From the NCBI GenBank assembly GCA_902468695.1, contig CABQZS010000066.1, positions 1-39,055 of the forward strand: a stretch of 39,055 bases of DNA, in the 5' to 3' direction. Under the pieces are notes generated by a model that did not search any database, was not told where the DNA came from, and worked only from the letters and a program-made list of their open reading frames with translations. The position numbers and the translations under genes are program-made. Positions 1 through 6,871 of this stretch are shown piece by piece (the first letter of the stretch is position 1; every line of letters starts with the position of its first letter). This DNA is from an uncultured Collinsella sp. Its GTDB lineage: Bacteria > Actinomycetota > Coriobacteriia > Coriobacteriales > Coriobacteriaceae.

Positions 1-292
1 CCCCAGGAGGGGCCGCGGGGGCGTTCAGCTAACTGCGGGAATGGCCTATTTGCTCAATGTGTTCGGCTGAGATCGGAAATCAACCCCGACCTTTCGGCGC
101 GAACGGCCTCCACGGGGCTGATCGGCGGCTCGGCCGCCGCCTCGCCATCCGTCTCGTTCAGGAGTCCCATAGTGGCGATGGCGCACCTGCAGGACCAGTC
201 CCCCTCCAATCTGCAAGCCAAGTTTTTGAAAAAGACCCTATTTTGCACTTTGACACGCCGAGGTCGCCGCAGGAGAGTTGGGATAGATAAAA
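1..292. other. Window-edge stretch without a supported gene
   Basis: Short open frames exist on both strands but none has a recognisable domain or a convincing ribosome binding site. A plus-oriented terminator follows at 293-335, so an upstream plus-strand transcript may end here. I see nothing else to annotate. Confidence 0.4.
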
Positions 293-335
293 GGCCTGGC
301 CTCGACTCATTCGAACCGAGGTCAGGCCAATTTTT
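293..335 (+). terminator. Rho-independent terminator
   Basis: A 12-bp stem (GGCCTGGCCTCG at 293-304 with CGAGGTCAGGCC at 317-328, one G-U pair) is followed by TTTTT at 331-335 on the plus strand. On the minus strand the same stem has one A-C mismatch and is followed by TTTT, so it may also end the thsA-thsB transcript arriving from the right. Confidence 0.7.
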
Positions 336-449
336 GCCTATTTACAAAGACCTGCTCATATTAAAGCAACTGGAGTTGAAAAAGGATAGCTTCATCCGAT
401 AGCGTACAGGTATGACCATGCCGGCTTCGACACTGTGCGTGGGAAGTCT

Positions 450-962
450 TTACTGAAGCGCTTTTTTGACCGCCGGATAATCCCAATAGTATTTACCGTC
501 CCTATAATACATCATGGCGACATGGTTTCCGTGGTACCTAACAGCCTCAGGACACTTCGACCTGTCGACCCGCGTGTTGTTATACAGCACCACGATATCG
601 ATATCGGCCTCCATGGCCTTATCGCACTCGTACTTGATGTAGCTGCGATAATCAACGCTATGCATGCGGGCACAGCTAGAAGTCCACGCGTTATAGCTTC
701 CGCAATACCGACAGCTTCCCTTAGTCACGGTGTCCGTCGAATCCCCCACGATAAGCACGAAACGTTTGGAATGATCCATTCTCTCTTTCAGCGAGCTCTT
801 TATGCTGCAGGGCAGGCTGGAATCGCGCGACTGCTGTAAATTGTGGGCATCCGTAAATGAAAGCCCCCAATAGTCGCTGTCGTTCCATTTGTGCAGCTGG
901 TCCACAGCATCTCGGTCGCCATCCCAGTCAGCAGCGATGTAGGTCCTCGTCCTATAAACCAT
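450..962 (-). CDS. thsB: TIR-like ThsB protein of a type II Thoeris system
   Basis: A 170-residue protein resembling the MTH538/DUF1863 TIR-like family now called ThsB. In Thoeris, ThsB senses phage infection and converts NAD+ into an ADP-ribose-derived signal that activates ThsA; type II systems are reported to use a histidine-ADP-ribose conjugate. Visible features are the N-terminal strand RTYIAADWDGDRD, the core FVLIVGDST (residues 68-76), and YIKYECDKAMEADIDIVVLY near 108-127, where E112 is the likely catalytic Glu. A Cys cluster (C84, C87, C97) sits mid-domain. ATG at 962 is preferred over an upstream in-frame codon at 995 because GGAGAG lies 4 nt before it. The gene overlaps the end of thsA by 11 nt, implying translational coupling. 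Family call from motif memory; no search was run. Confidence 0.8.
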   Translation of the reverse strand: MVYRTRTYIAADWDGDRDAVDQLHKWNDSDYWGLSFTDAHNLQQSRDSSLPCSIKSSLKERMDHSKRFVLIVGDSTDTVTKGSCRYCGSYNAWTSSCARMHSVDYRSYIKYECDKAMEADIDIVVLYNNTRVDRSKCPEAVRYHGNHVAMMYYRDGKYYWDYPAVKKALQ

Positions 963-1821
963 CTTTCTCTCCAATCCTATTTTCCCAAGCCTCAATATAT
1001 CCGTTGACTTCGTATAGCCTCATTCGTGCAGCGGTCTTCTCCGTCAAGACGACCACGACGCCTTCTTTGAAATGTCGCTTCGAAGCCCTCAGGGTACAAA
1101 GCATGCAGCGAAGAAGGTCGTCCTCCGAGGGCTTCCCGCCGTCGAACCTGGTTATCCCCGACCCCAGCAGCGGAAGAACGACAGGTCTGCCGGCATACAT
1201 CCTATCTAGCTCATCCCACATGTTGAGCAGGCATTCCTCATATTCGCCACGGCGAAGGCGTGCTCGGTTTAGTTTGTCCATATGCGTGAAGGCGAGCAGT
1301 GCGTACTCGTTGTAGTCCTTGATGGTGCCGAGAGGATAGCGAATCCTACCATCCCCAGCTTTGCAAGGCTCCAACAAGCTCGGCCCCAATTTTTCGACTG
1401 TACGCTTGAGGGTATTCCAATCAGCGTACCTCTTGATAAAAATGCCGTTGAGAGAATTCCTTGAAATAACCTTGTCATCGACCTGGATGTCGAAATACTC
1501 ATCGAACGGGATGACCTTCACTCCGTCCGTAACAAAAAGGTCGCCAACCACGATGTCGATGTCCATACCGTTAATCGCCAAATGGACCCCGCTCCTGCTG
1601 CGACGATATGTGACGACCGCCGCAAGAATGGCTATCAGAATAAAAAGAACAACGAAAACGAAGAGTCTAAACAGACACCCCGAACCCTTCGGCAGCAGAT
1701 CAATGAGAGACACGCCCACAACCGCCATAATCGTCGAAATTGCACCGATGATTGTCATCGACCATTTGGCGGACTTTTTCACAAGCGACCAAGTAGCTAT
1801 ATAAGCAATTTGTTTTAGCAA
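952..1821 (-). CDS. thsA: Membrane-anchored macro-domain ThsA effector (type II Thoeris)
   Basis: A 289-residue protein with two N-terminal membrane helices (about residues 21-43 and 49-72, the second followed by the basic stop TYRRSR) and then a macro-like domain (about 88-280) with the ligand-loop-like segment VLPLLGSGITRFDGG at 215-229. This TM-TM-macro layout next to a TIR-like gene is the type II Thoeris arrangement, in which the macro domain binds the ThsB-made ADP-ribose signal and the membrane part is thought to carry out the toxic response. The start is a TTG at 1821 with GGAAG about 7 nt upstream; no in-frame ATG or GTG lies further upstream. It is the first gene of a two-gene operon with thsB. 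The domain call rests on architecture and motifs I recognise, not on an alignment. Confidence 0.78.
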   Translation of the reverse strand: MLKQIAYIATWSLVKKSAKWSMTIIGAISTIMAVVGVSLIDLLPKGSGCLFRLFVFVVLFILIAILAAVVTYRRSRSGVHLAINGMDIDIVVGDLFVTDGVKVIPFDEYFDIQVDDKVISRNSLNGIFIKRYADWNTLKRTVEKLGPSLLEPCKAGDGRIRYPLGTIKDYNEYALLAFTHMDKLNRARLRRGEYEECLLNMWDELDRMYAGRPVVLPLLGSGITRFDGGKPSEDDLLRCMLCTLRASKRHFKEGVVVVLTEKTAARMRLYEVNGYIEAWENRIGEKDGL

Positions 1822-2143
1822 ACCACATCTTCCATGAAAGCACTTAAATATAGAACGTATGATAGCCGTTTCCCGCGCAGCTAGTTGAGGCTTTTAGCTC
1901 TCGCAGCCAATTCATTATCATACATTTGCTTTCGCATCTCTGGTCACGAACTCATACGCCCCACACACGCTGCTCTACCGCCCAGGACACCCCCACGGTC
2001 CTCGCCAATGCAAACCAAGGTCAAGAGACATCGCCGCCTCGTTTATCAATATAGCAGCTTACAATCGTAACGAACGCTTGTGCGATTATACTAGCAATGA
2101 AATGAGCACCTCCTCCAGCAGCACCAAGGAAAAGAGAGCACAC
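1822..2143. promoter_or_regulatory. Divergent intergenic region between thsA and the KAP gene
   Basis: About 320 bp that must hold promoters for both directions. On the plus strand TATACT at 2087-2092 is a good -10 candidate, with only a weak -35 (TTACAA at 2059-2064, 22 nt away). If it is used, transcription begins near 2099, which excludes the TTG at 2078 as a start for the NTPase gene. I saw no clear operator, repeat or RNA structure in the rest. Confidence 0.4.
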
Positions 2144-3502
2144 ATGAAACGATTAGACGAAGAGCCCACATGCGAGATCGCCAGGGAATCACTAAAACAC
2201 GACCAACTCGGTCGCCGCGAAATTGTCGCCCAATTTATCCATCTACTTTACAGCGTGAAGGGGCCCTATTCTATTTTCATAGACGCCCCTTGGGGAACAG
2301 GCAAAACCTTCTTCGTCAAACAAATCATCGAAACCTTGCGCTTCGGAAACCCGCACATCGACGCAAATGCCCCATCGGACACATCGATCTTCGACAGCAA
2401 TCTCATGACCAAGATGAGTGAAGATCCTTTTCTGCCAATATACTTCAATGCCTGGGAAAACGACCATTTCAACGACCCGATTGCCCCACTATTGGCAACC
2501 ATAGCAACCATGGCCGACAAGAAAAAGGTCAATCAGGAGAGAAGCGTTTCCGATATCGCAGCAGGGGCAATAGACTGCGCTTTGTCTTTAACGGGGCTGA
2601 ATGCAGGAAAGCTCCTCGAGGCAATTAGCGGTAACGATTTCCTTAACGCGTTCAGAAAGAGGCAGGAGCTGAGGGCGAAAACCGAGGAACTCGTGTCAGC
2701 GCTTCTGCCGGAAGTCACCAAAAGGGCCGTGCTCTTCATAGACGAGCTCGACAGGTGTCGGCCGGAATTCGCTATGCAGCTACTCGAGCAAACAAAGTCT
2801 CTTTTCCTTCAGGATAACATCGTGGTCGTTTATTCAACGGACAGAACGCAACTTGCCTACTCACTCCAAGGAGTCTATGGCCAGAATTACGACTGCCGGC
2901 GATACCTTCAACGCTTCTACGACTACCGATTCGATTTGCCCCGAATCAATCCAAATACGTACCTCGAAGCGAAACAGGCCAACATCCATAGCGGATACTT
3001 TTTCACGGAAATATGCCAACGGTTTATTGAGCAAAACAACGGAAGCCTTCGCGATTTCAACCGGTTCATCGACAAGCTCAACCAAGGTGTCATCTACATA
3101 CTGACCGCCTTCGACAGGGAAGGAGACTGGTCAATCTCGTTCTCAAAGAATGCACTTTTGCCGACCTTCCTAACAATGGCGGAATATGAGCCCGAACAAT
3201 GGGAGCTGGTCAAAACCGGAAAACGCTTCGACCATGTATTTGAGTTCGCAAAAGAGAACGATAAATTCATGGAGTATCTAGACCGCATCATACTGGGAGA
3301 GTGCAAATACTTCGAGAAAGGCGGTGAGCCAACTGATGACATTCGAAATAGATACATCGAAGACTTATGCGCGGAAATCTTCCTCGACAGCGATGATGAC
3401 CCGAGGCTCAAACGAAGCAGAGAGATGCTTAGTATATGTGGCTCGCTCGACAAGAAGACGCTACGAACTTTGATATTTCCCAAGAACGTTATCGGGAAAT
3501 AG
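2144..3502 (+). CDS. KAP-family P-loop NTPase, possible defence protein
   Basis: A 452-residue KAP P-loop NTPase. Walker A is DAPWGTGKTF (residues 47-56), the family hallmark YFNAWEND is at 100-107, and Walker B is AVLFIDELDRCRPEF (195-209). The region after it, with YSTDRTQLAY and RFYDYRFDLP, matches the KAP C-terminal half. KAP proteins include PifA, the F-plasmid phage T7 exclusion protein; many have membrane helices inside the domain, but only a weakly hydrophobic stretch is visible here (about 135-165). ATG at 2144 is chosen because GAGAG and AAGGA lie upstream and a likely -10 box at 2087-2092 rules out the TTG at 2078; ATG 2102 remains possible. It is divergent from thsA, so a defence role is inferred from context only. 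Confidence 0.8.
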   Translation: MKRLDEEPTCEIARESLKHDQLGRREIVAQFIHLLYSVKGPYSIFIDAPWGTGKTFFVKQIIETLRFGNPHIDANAPSDTSIFDSNLMTKMSEDPFLPIYFNAWENDHFNDPIAPLLATIATMADKKKVNQERSVSDIAAGAIDCALSLTGLNAGKLLEAISGNDFLNAFRKRQELRAKTEELVSALLPEVTKRAVLFIDELDRCRPEFAMQLLEQTKSLFLQDNIVVVYSTDRTQLAYSLQGVYGQNYDCRRYLQRFYDYRFDLPRINPNTYLEAKQANIHSGYFFTEICQRFIEQNNGSLRDFNRFIDKLNQGVIYILTAFDREGDWSISFSKNALLPTFLTMAEYEPEQWELVKTGKRFDHVFEFAKENDKFMEYLDRIILGECKYFEKGGEPTDDIRNRYIEDLCAEIFLDSDDDPRLKRSREMLSICGSLDKKTLRTLIFPKNVIGK

Positions 3503-3865
3503 GCGATTAGAAGTGCTTCGCACGAATTATCTGAATTCCGACGCGTATCTCCGGGGCCTCTTTGATTTGCATATGAGGTCAGCCACCATGTGCTCGATGA
3601 TGCGCTTGGCGTGCTCCTTAGCGTTCCTCGTGCAGGAAGCCGAGGGAGCGGCCGCGTTCTTCCCGTATGCCTTCGCGATCGAATCCTCGGGATCGACCAT
3701 CCGATAGGAAGGAAGGCAGCATGATATTGGAGTAGAATGACGATTAGATTCTAGGCGATTACACCAACAATCGGGACACCACCGCAAGGCGCCCGCGGTC
3801 ATGAAAAATGGCGTCGCAACGAACGAATGGCATGCACAGCGCCTCCATGGCCTGCCCTAAACAAG
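3503..3865. other. Gene-poor stretch with a possible decayed reading frame
   Basis: About 360 bp between the KAP gene and the polysaccharide-operon terminator. A minus-strand open frame at 3527-3802 (91 codons) ends in a helical, charged stretch (NAKEHAKRIIEHMVADLI) that looks protein-like, while its first 30 codons do not. There is no convincing ribosome binding site. I do not recognise a family. It may be the 3' remnant of a lost gene, or chance. Confidence 0.2.
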
Positions 3866-3901
3866 AGAGGCCCCAGCCACCGCGTGGTGGCTGGGGCCTC
3901 T
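3866..3901 (-). terminator. Terminator of the polysaccharide operon
   Basis: A perfect 16-bp stem (3866-3881 with 3886-3901, loop GCGT) lies 20 nt past the ugd stop codon and is followed on the minus strand by CTTGTTT. It is the only strong hairpin with a T-rich tail seen at the end of the roughly 14-kb operon. Confidence 0.85.
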
Positions 3902-3921
3902 TATCGCCCTAAGGAAGTTCG

Positions 3922-5181
3922 CTAGTCGCGCTTGAAAAGGTCGCGCGTGTACACCTTGTCCGCCACGTCCGCGAGCTCGTCGCTCCAGCGGTTGGCCACG
4001 ATCACGTCGCAGCCGGCCTTGAAGGCCTCTAGGTCGTGGGTCACCTCGGAGCCGAAGAACTCCGGCGCGTCCAGCGTGGGCTCGTATACCACCACGGGCA
4101 CGCCCTTGGCCTTCACGCGCTTCATGACGCCCTGGATGGAGCTCGCGCGGAAGTTGTCGGAGTTGGACTTCATCGTCAGGCGGTACACGCCCACGACCGG
4201 CTTCGGCTTGCCCTCGTAGACACGGTCCCACACCATCTGCAGCACCTCGTCGGCAACGAAGTCCTTGCGGGTGCGGTTGGCCTCCACGATAGCCTCGATC
4301 AGGTTCTGCGGCACGTCCTTGTAGTTGGCCAGCAACTGCTTGGTGTCCTTGGGCAGGCAGTAGCCGCCGTAGCCGAAGCTGGGGTTGTTGTAGTGGGAGC
4401 CGATGCGCGGCTCCAGGCACACGCCGTCGATGACGTCGCGGGTGTTGAGGCCGCGGACCTCGCAGTAGGTGTCGAGCTCGTTGAAGTAGGCCACGCGCAG
4501 CGCCAGGTAGGTGTTGGCGAAGAGCTTGACGGCCTCGGCCTCGGTGGTGCCCAGCACCAGCTCCGGGATGCCCACGGTACCGTCGGCGTTCACGCGCTCG
4601 AGTTCCGCGGGGTCCGCCCCTTGGGCAAGCAGGCGTGCGAAGCGCTCGGCAGCCGTGACAGCGTCGACGTCATCCTTCGGCGCGCCCACCACGATGCGAG
4701 ACGGGTGCAGATTGTCGTAGAGCGCCTTGCTCTCGCGCAGGAACTCCGGGCTGAAGAAGATCTTGCTGTCGCCTAGCTTCTCACGCAGGCCTGCGGTGTA
4801 GCCGACCGGGATGGTCGACTTGATGACGATCCAGGCATCCGGGTTCACCGAGCGCACAGCGGCGATGGCGGCCTCGACGGAGCTCGTGTCGAAGAAGTTC
4901 CTATCGCTGTCGTAGTTGGTGGGCGTGGCGATGACGGCGTAGTCGGCGCCCGTGTATGCCTCTGCAACGTCGACGGTGGCGTGCAGGTCGAGCTCGCGCT
5001 CCCCCGCCTTGGCCTCCGCCAGGAAGCGCTCAATCTCGTCGTCCTGGATGGGCGACTGGTAGTTGTTGATCTTCTCGACCTTTTCGGGCACGATATCCAG
5101 CGCGTGAACCTCGTTGTGCTGCGAGAGCAGGACGGCGAGGGACAGGCCGACGTAGCCGGTACCGGCGACAGCGATCTTCAT
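3922..5181 (-). CDS. ugd: UDP-glucose 6-dehydrogenase
   Basis: A 419-residue nucleotide-sugar dehydrogenase that oxidises UDP-glucose to UDP-glucuronate with two NAD+. The Rossmann motif GTGYVG is at residues 7-12. The catalytic cysteine is C275 in GYGGYCLPKDTK, with the substrate loop EPRIGSHYNNPSFGYGG just before it. The C-terminal UDP-binding domain is present (GVYRLTMKSNSDNFR, then VVVYEP), and length is normal for the short bacterial class. ATG at 5181 is used because GGAG lies 6 nt upstream; the TTG four codons earlier overlaps that Shine-Dalgarno sequence. It is the last gene of the operon, and its product is the substrate of the neighbouring 4-epimerase. Function is secure; its use for capsule rather than other glycans is inferred from position. 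Confidence 0.93.
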   Translation of the reverse strand: MKIAVAGTGYVGLSLAVLLSQHNEVHALDIVPEKVEKINNYQSPIQDDEIERFLAEAKAGERELDLHATVDVAEAYTGADYAVIATPTNYDSDRNFFDTSSVEAAIAAVRSVNPDAWIVIKSTIPVGYTAGLREKLGDSKIFFSPEFLRESKALYDNLHPSRIVVGAPKDDVDAVTAAERFARLLAQGADPAELERVNADGTVGIPELVLGTTEAEAVKLFANTYLALRVAYFNELDTYCEVRGLNTRDVIDGVCLEPRIGSHYNNPSFGYGGYCLPKDTKQLLANYKDVPQNLIEAIVEANRTRKDFVADEVLQMVWDRVYEGKPKPVVGVYRLTMKSNSDNFRASSIQGVMKRVKAKGVPVVVYEPTLDAPEFFGSEVTHDLEAFKAGCDVIVANRWSDELADVADKVYTRDLFKRD

Positions 5182-5250
5182 GTCATTCTCCAATTGTCAA
5201 AGAACAATAATTCGCATGAAAAATGGCCCCTGTTACAGGGCCATGATTTC

Positions 5251-6291
5251 CTAAATGTTGTAGTAGCGCTTATACCACTTGGCAAAGGCCCTCAGGCCGT
5301 CCTCAAGCGGCGTCGCGGGCTTGTAGCCCAGGTCGCGCTGGAGCGCCGTGGTGTCGGCGTAGGTGACGGGCACGTCGCCGGGCTGCATCGGCACGAGTTG
5401 CTTGTGGGCCTCGAAGTCGTAGTCCGCAGGCAGCACGCCCTCCTCCACCAGCACGCGTTGCAGCGTGTCGACGAAGTCGAGCAGGTTCTCGGGATGAGAG
5501 TTGCCGATGTTGTAGACGCGGTGCGCGGCGAGGGGCAGCCCGTCCTCGCCCATCTTCACCTCGGGCGCGGCGTCCATTACACGTTTCACGCCCTCTACGA
5601 TGTCGTCGACGTAGGTGAAGTCGCGGCGGCAGTCGCCCATGTTGAAGATCTTGATGGTGTCCCCGCGGCGCAGCTTCTCGGTGAAGCCGAAGTAGGCCAT
5701 GTCGGGCCTGCCCATGGGGCCGTACACCGTAAAGAAGCGCAGGCCGGTGGCCGGGATGGAGTAGAGCTTGGAGTAAGCCGCGGCCATGAGCTCATTAGAC
5801 TTCTTGGTGGCGGCGCAGAGCGACACCGGCGAGTCGACGCGGTCCTCCTCCGAGAACGGCACCTTCTTGTTGCCGCCGTAGACCGAGCTGGAGCTGGCGT
5901 AGACCAGGTGCTTGACCGGGTGGTGGCGGCAGGCCTCGAGCACGTTGAAGAAGCCGACGAGGTTGCTCTCCAGGTAGGCGCGCGGGTTCTCGATGGAGTA
6001 GCGGACGCCCGCCTGGGCGGCGAGGTTCACAACGACGTCGAAGCCGCTCTGTGCGAACAGGCGCTCGATGAGGGCGGCATCGCACAAATCGCCGCGCACG
6101 AAGGTGAAGCAGCCGTTGATATCGGCCTCGGCAAGCATGCGAAGGCGCGCGTCCTTGATGCCAGGATCATAATAGCTGTTGAGATTGTCGAGGCCGACGA
6201 TGGCATCATCGGTCTCTTCGAGCAGCTTCTTGACGAGAAATGCACCGATGAAGCCCGCGGCCCCGGTGACGAGCACTTTTCTAGTTGTCAT
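5251..6291 (-). CDS. UDP-glucuronate 4-epimerase-like SDR with altered catalytic site
   Basis: A 346-residue extended short-chain dehydrogenase. The NAD motif TGAAGFIG is at residues 9-16, and LDNLNSYYDPGIKDARL matches UDP-glucuronate 4-epimerases, which convert UDP-GlcA to UDP-GalA. RFFTVYGPMGRPDMA is typical of the same group. The active-site segment reads SLCAATKKSNELMA: C159 (TGC, 5815-5817) stands where the family has the catalytic Tyr of YxxxK, while the Lys is kept. One base change separates TGC from TAC. Either the enzyme is inactive or impaired, the codon is a sequencing error, or this lineage tolerates Cys. The gene sits 69 nt upstream of ugd in the operon, so the pathway assignment fits. 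Family call is firm; activity is uncertain. Confidence 0.85.
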   Translation of the reverse strand: MTTRKVLVTGAAGFIGAFLVKKLLEETDDAIVGLDNLNSYYDPGIKDARLRMLAEADINGCFTFVRGDLCDAALIERLFAQSGFDVVVNLAAQAGVRYSIENPRAYLESNLVGFFNVLEACRHHPVKHLVYASSSSVYGGNKKVPFSEEDRVDSPVSLCAATKKSNELMAAAYSKLYSIPATGLRFFTVYGPMGRPDMAYFGFTEKLRRGDTIKIFNMGDCRRDFTYVDDIVEGVKRVMDAAPEVKMGEDGLPLAAHRVYNIGNSHPENLLDFVDTLQRVLVEEGVLPADYDFEAHKQLVPMQPGDVPVTYADTTALQRDLGYKPATPLEDGLRAFAKWYKRYYNI

Positions 6292-6321
6292 ATAATCTCT
6301 TTCGTTAGGTAGGTTAGAGTT

Positions 6322-6852
6322 CTAAATTTGCACCTTGCGGTTAATATATCCACCCGTTGCGCCAACTCGAGGAATCACGCGACAAGGATTGCCTAGCACA
6401 ATCGAGTGGCTAGGAACGTCGCAGTTCACGTACGCCCCAGGTGCAATAAGGACATCGTTTCCCACCGAGATTCTGCCGACCAAGGTCGCATTGACGCCTA
6501 TCCAGACGCAATCCCCAATTACCGGAGCACCCTCACGCTTCCCTCGGTTCTCTTGGCCAATAGTCACGCCCTTATGCAGGTTGCAATTCGAGCCGATGAT
6601 GGCAGCCGGGTTCACCGTGATATTGTATGCGTGGCCCAGATAAAGGCCCGGTCCGATATCAGTTGAGCGGGATATCTCGAGTCCATACCTTTCGCGCATA
6701 TGCTGCAACATCAACCTCCAGATAGGATTGGAGGAGCGCTGGGTCTTTCGGAGCACCCATAGAAATCTGAGGGCGTGGTCAGTCATAAGTGAAGTGTCTT
6801 CTCCATAACGCTGCCAATCGGGGCACCCCCCCCGTTTTTGTTTACCAAACAT
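6322..6852 (-). CDS. Serine-acetyltransferase-like hexapeptide acyltransferase, phase-variable candidate
   Basis: A 176-residue left-handed beta-helix acyltransferase of the serine acetyltransferase/colanic acid acetyltransferase type. The N-terminal helical part holds DWQRYG (12-17). The hexapeptide repeats run from about residue 70 to 160 and include the active-site-like HKGVTIGQENRGKREGAPVIGDCVWIG. In a polysaccharide operon it most likely O-acetylates a sugar; serine acetylation is possible but less likely. Codons 7-9 lie in a run of eight G, so gain or loss of one G would stop translation after about 22-25 codons. An internal ATG at codon 23 overlaps both out-of-frame stops and could allow restart. 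The start ATG at 6852 has a weak Shine-Dalgarno sequence and lies 19 nt after the flippase gene. Confidence 0.85.
   Translation of the reverse strand: MFGKQKRGGCPDWQRYGEDTSLMTDHALRFLWVLRKTQRSSNPIWRLMLQHMRERYGLEISRSTDIGPGLYLGHAYNITVNPAAIIGSNCNLHKGVTIGQENRGKREGAPVIGDCVWIGVNATLVGRISVGNDVLIAPGAYVNCDVPSHSIVLGNPCRVIPRVGATGGYINRKVQI
6826..6833 (-). repeat. Poly-G tract (8 G) at the start of the acetyltransferase gene
   Basis: Eight consecutive C on the plus strand, G on the coding strand, beginning within codon 7. The present length keeps the frame open. With seven G the frame meets TGA after 22 codons, and with nine G after about 25. Tracts of this length are prone to slipped-strand mispairing. 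Confidence 0.75.
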
Positions 6853-6871
6853 AAGTTACATAGCCAATCTA

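Noticed and set aside
421..450. CCGGCTTCGACACTG resembling the 5' part of a tmRNA or a small RNA gene
   Set aside because: No tRNA-like acceptor or tag-coding sequence follows within reach; the likeness is too short.
2078..2143. TTG start at 2078 for the KAP NTPase gene
   Set aside because: The stretch contains a likely -10 box (TATACT at 2087-2092), has no Shine-Dalgarno sequence, and the extra 22 residues are Ser/Thr-rich and unlike the family.
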